DNA of 40,453 nucleotides from assembly GCA_040880205.1 (NCBI GenBank), contig JBBDIU010000043.1, positions 1-40,453 on the forward strand. The letters run 5' to 3'. Below, one piece after another: positions 40,408 through 40,453 of this stretch. The notes under the pieces were generated by a model that saw only the letters and a list, made by a program, of their open reading frames with translations, had not been told where the DNA came from and ran no database searches. The position numbers were made by a program, and so were the translations under genes. Every line of letters begins with the position of its first letter. Position 1 is the first letter of the stretch. The DNA comes from WACF01 sp040880205. Lineage in GTDB: Bacteria; Pseudomonadota; Gammaproteobacteria; Pseudomonadales; Cellvibrionaceae.

Positions 40408-40453
40408 ATCCAAATTCCATTATTTTTGATTGTTCGTCTAAAGCGATATAGTG

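Overview
This is a chromosomal segment of a marine-type gammaproteobacterium. The gene content and protein character fit Cellvibrionales (relatives of Saccharophagus, Teredinibacter, Gilvimarinus), but that placement is inferred from synteny and sequence character only. The left three quarters are fairly GC-rich; the last 2 kb are visibly AT-richer. I see no tRNA, rRNA, CRISPR array, transposase or phage gene.

Layout. (1) 0-11.7 kb is a conserved housekeeping block: queG (minus), then nnrD/nnrE, tsaE, an AMIN-amidase-LysM cell-wall amidase, mutL, miaA, hfq, hflX, hflK and hflC on the plus strand. (2) 11.8-15.8 kb holds a small exported protein and a two-component system (membrane kinase plus NtrC-type activator). 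Directly downstream is a small exported DUF4168 protein preceded by a -24/-12 (sigma-54) promoter and an upstream palindrome. (3) 15.8-18.9 kb has a strongly folded, terminator-ended RNA candidate of about 124 nt, then a YjeT-like DUF2065 protein, hisZ and purA. (4) 18.9-21.0 kb contains two tiny paralogous membrane-protein genes (33 and 32 aa) on the minus strand. Each has its own sigma-70 promoter, a LysR-type T-N11-A box centred near -65, and an almost identical terminator. The divergent LysR-type regulator gene carries a third copy of the box at its own start. (5) 21.0-24.0 kb is a minus-strand operon: glycine-zipper protein, PepSY protein, PhoP-like regulator, PhoQ-like kinase. Upstream are three 11-bp-phased direct repeats. 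(6) 24.2-35.9 kb is a second conserved block: proA, nadD, rsfS, rlmH, mrdA (PBP2), rodA, mltB, rlpA, dacA (PBP5), ybeD, lipB, lipA. It combines cell elongation, septal and lateral-wall hydrolysis and lipoate synthesis. (7) 35.9-38.4 kb is accessory: a DUF1697 protein, a long HxlR-type regulator divergent from a truncated haemoglobin with a 17-bp palindrome between them, and a zf-TFIIB protein. (8) 38.5-40.45 kb looks like the distal end of an integron cassette array. It has three promoterless single-ORF units in the same orientation, separated by attC-like imperfect palindromes ending in GTTAT-type core sites; the integrase would lie beyond the right edge.

The strongest novelty candidate is the LysR plus twin-miniprotein system at 18.99-21.0 kb. 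Next come the structured RNA at 15.96-16.08 kb, the sigma-54-controlled DUF4168 gene, the A-R-N-rich triple repeat in the hfq leader (a possible autoregulatory Hfq site) and the cassette array. A recurring oddity is short tandem duplication (9-20 bp) at or just upstream of translation starts.
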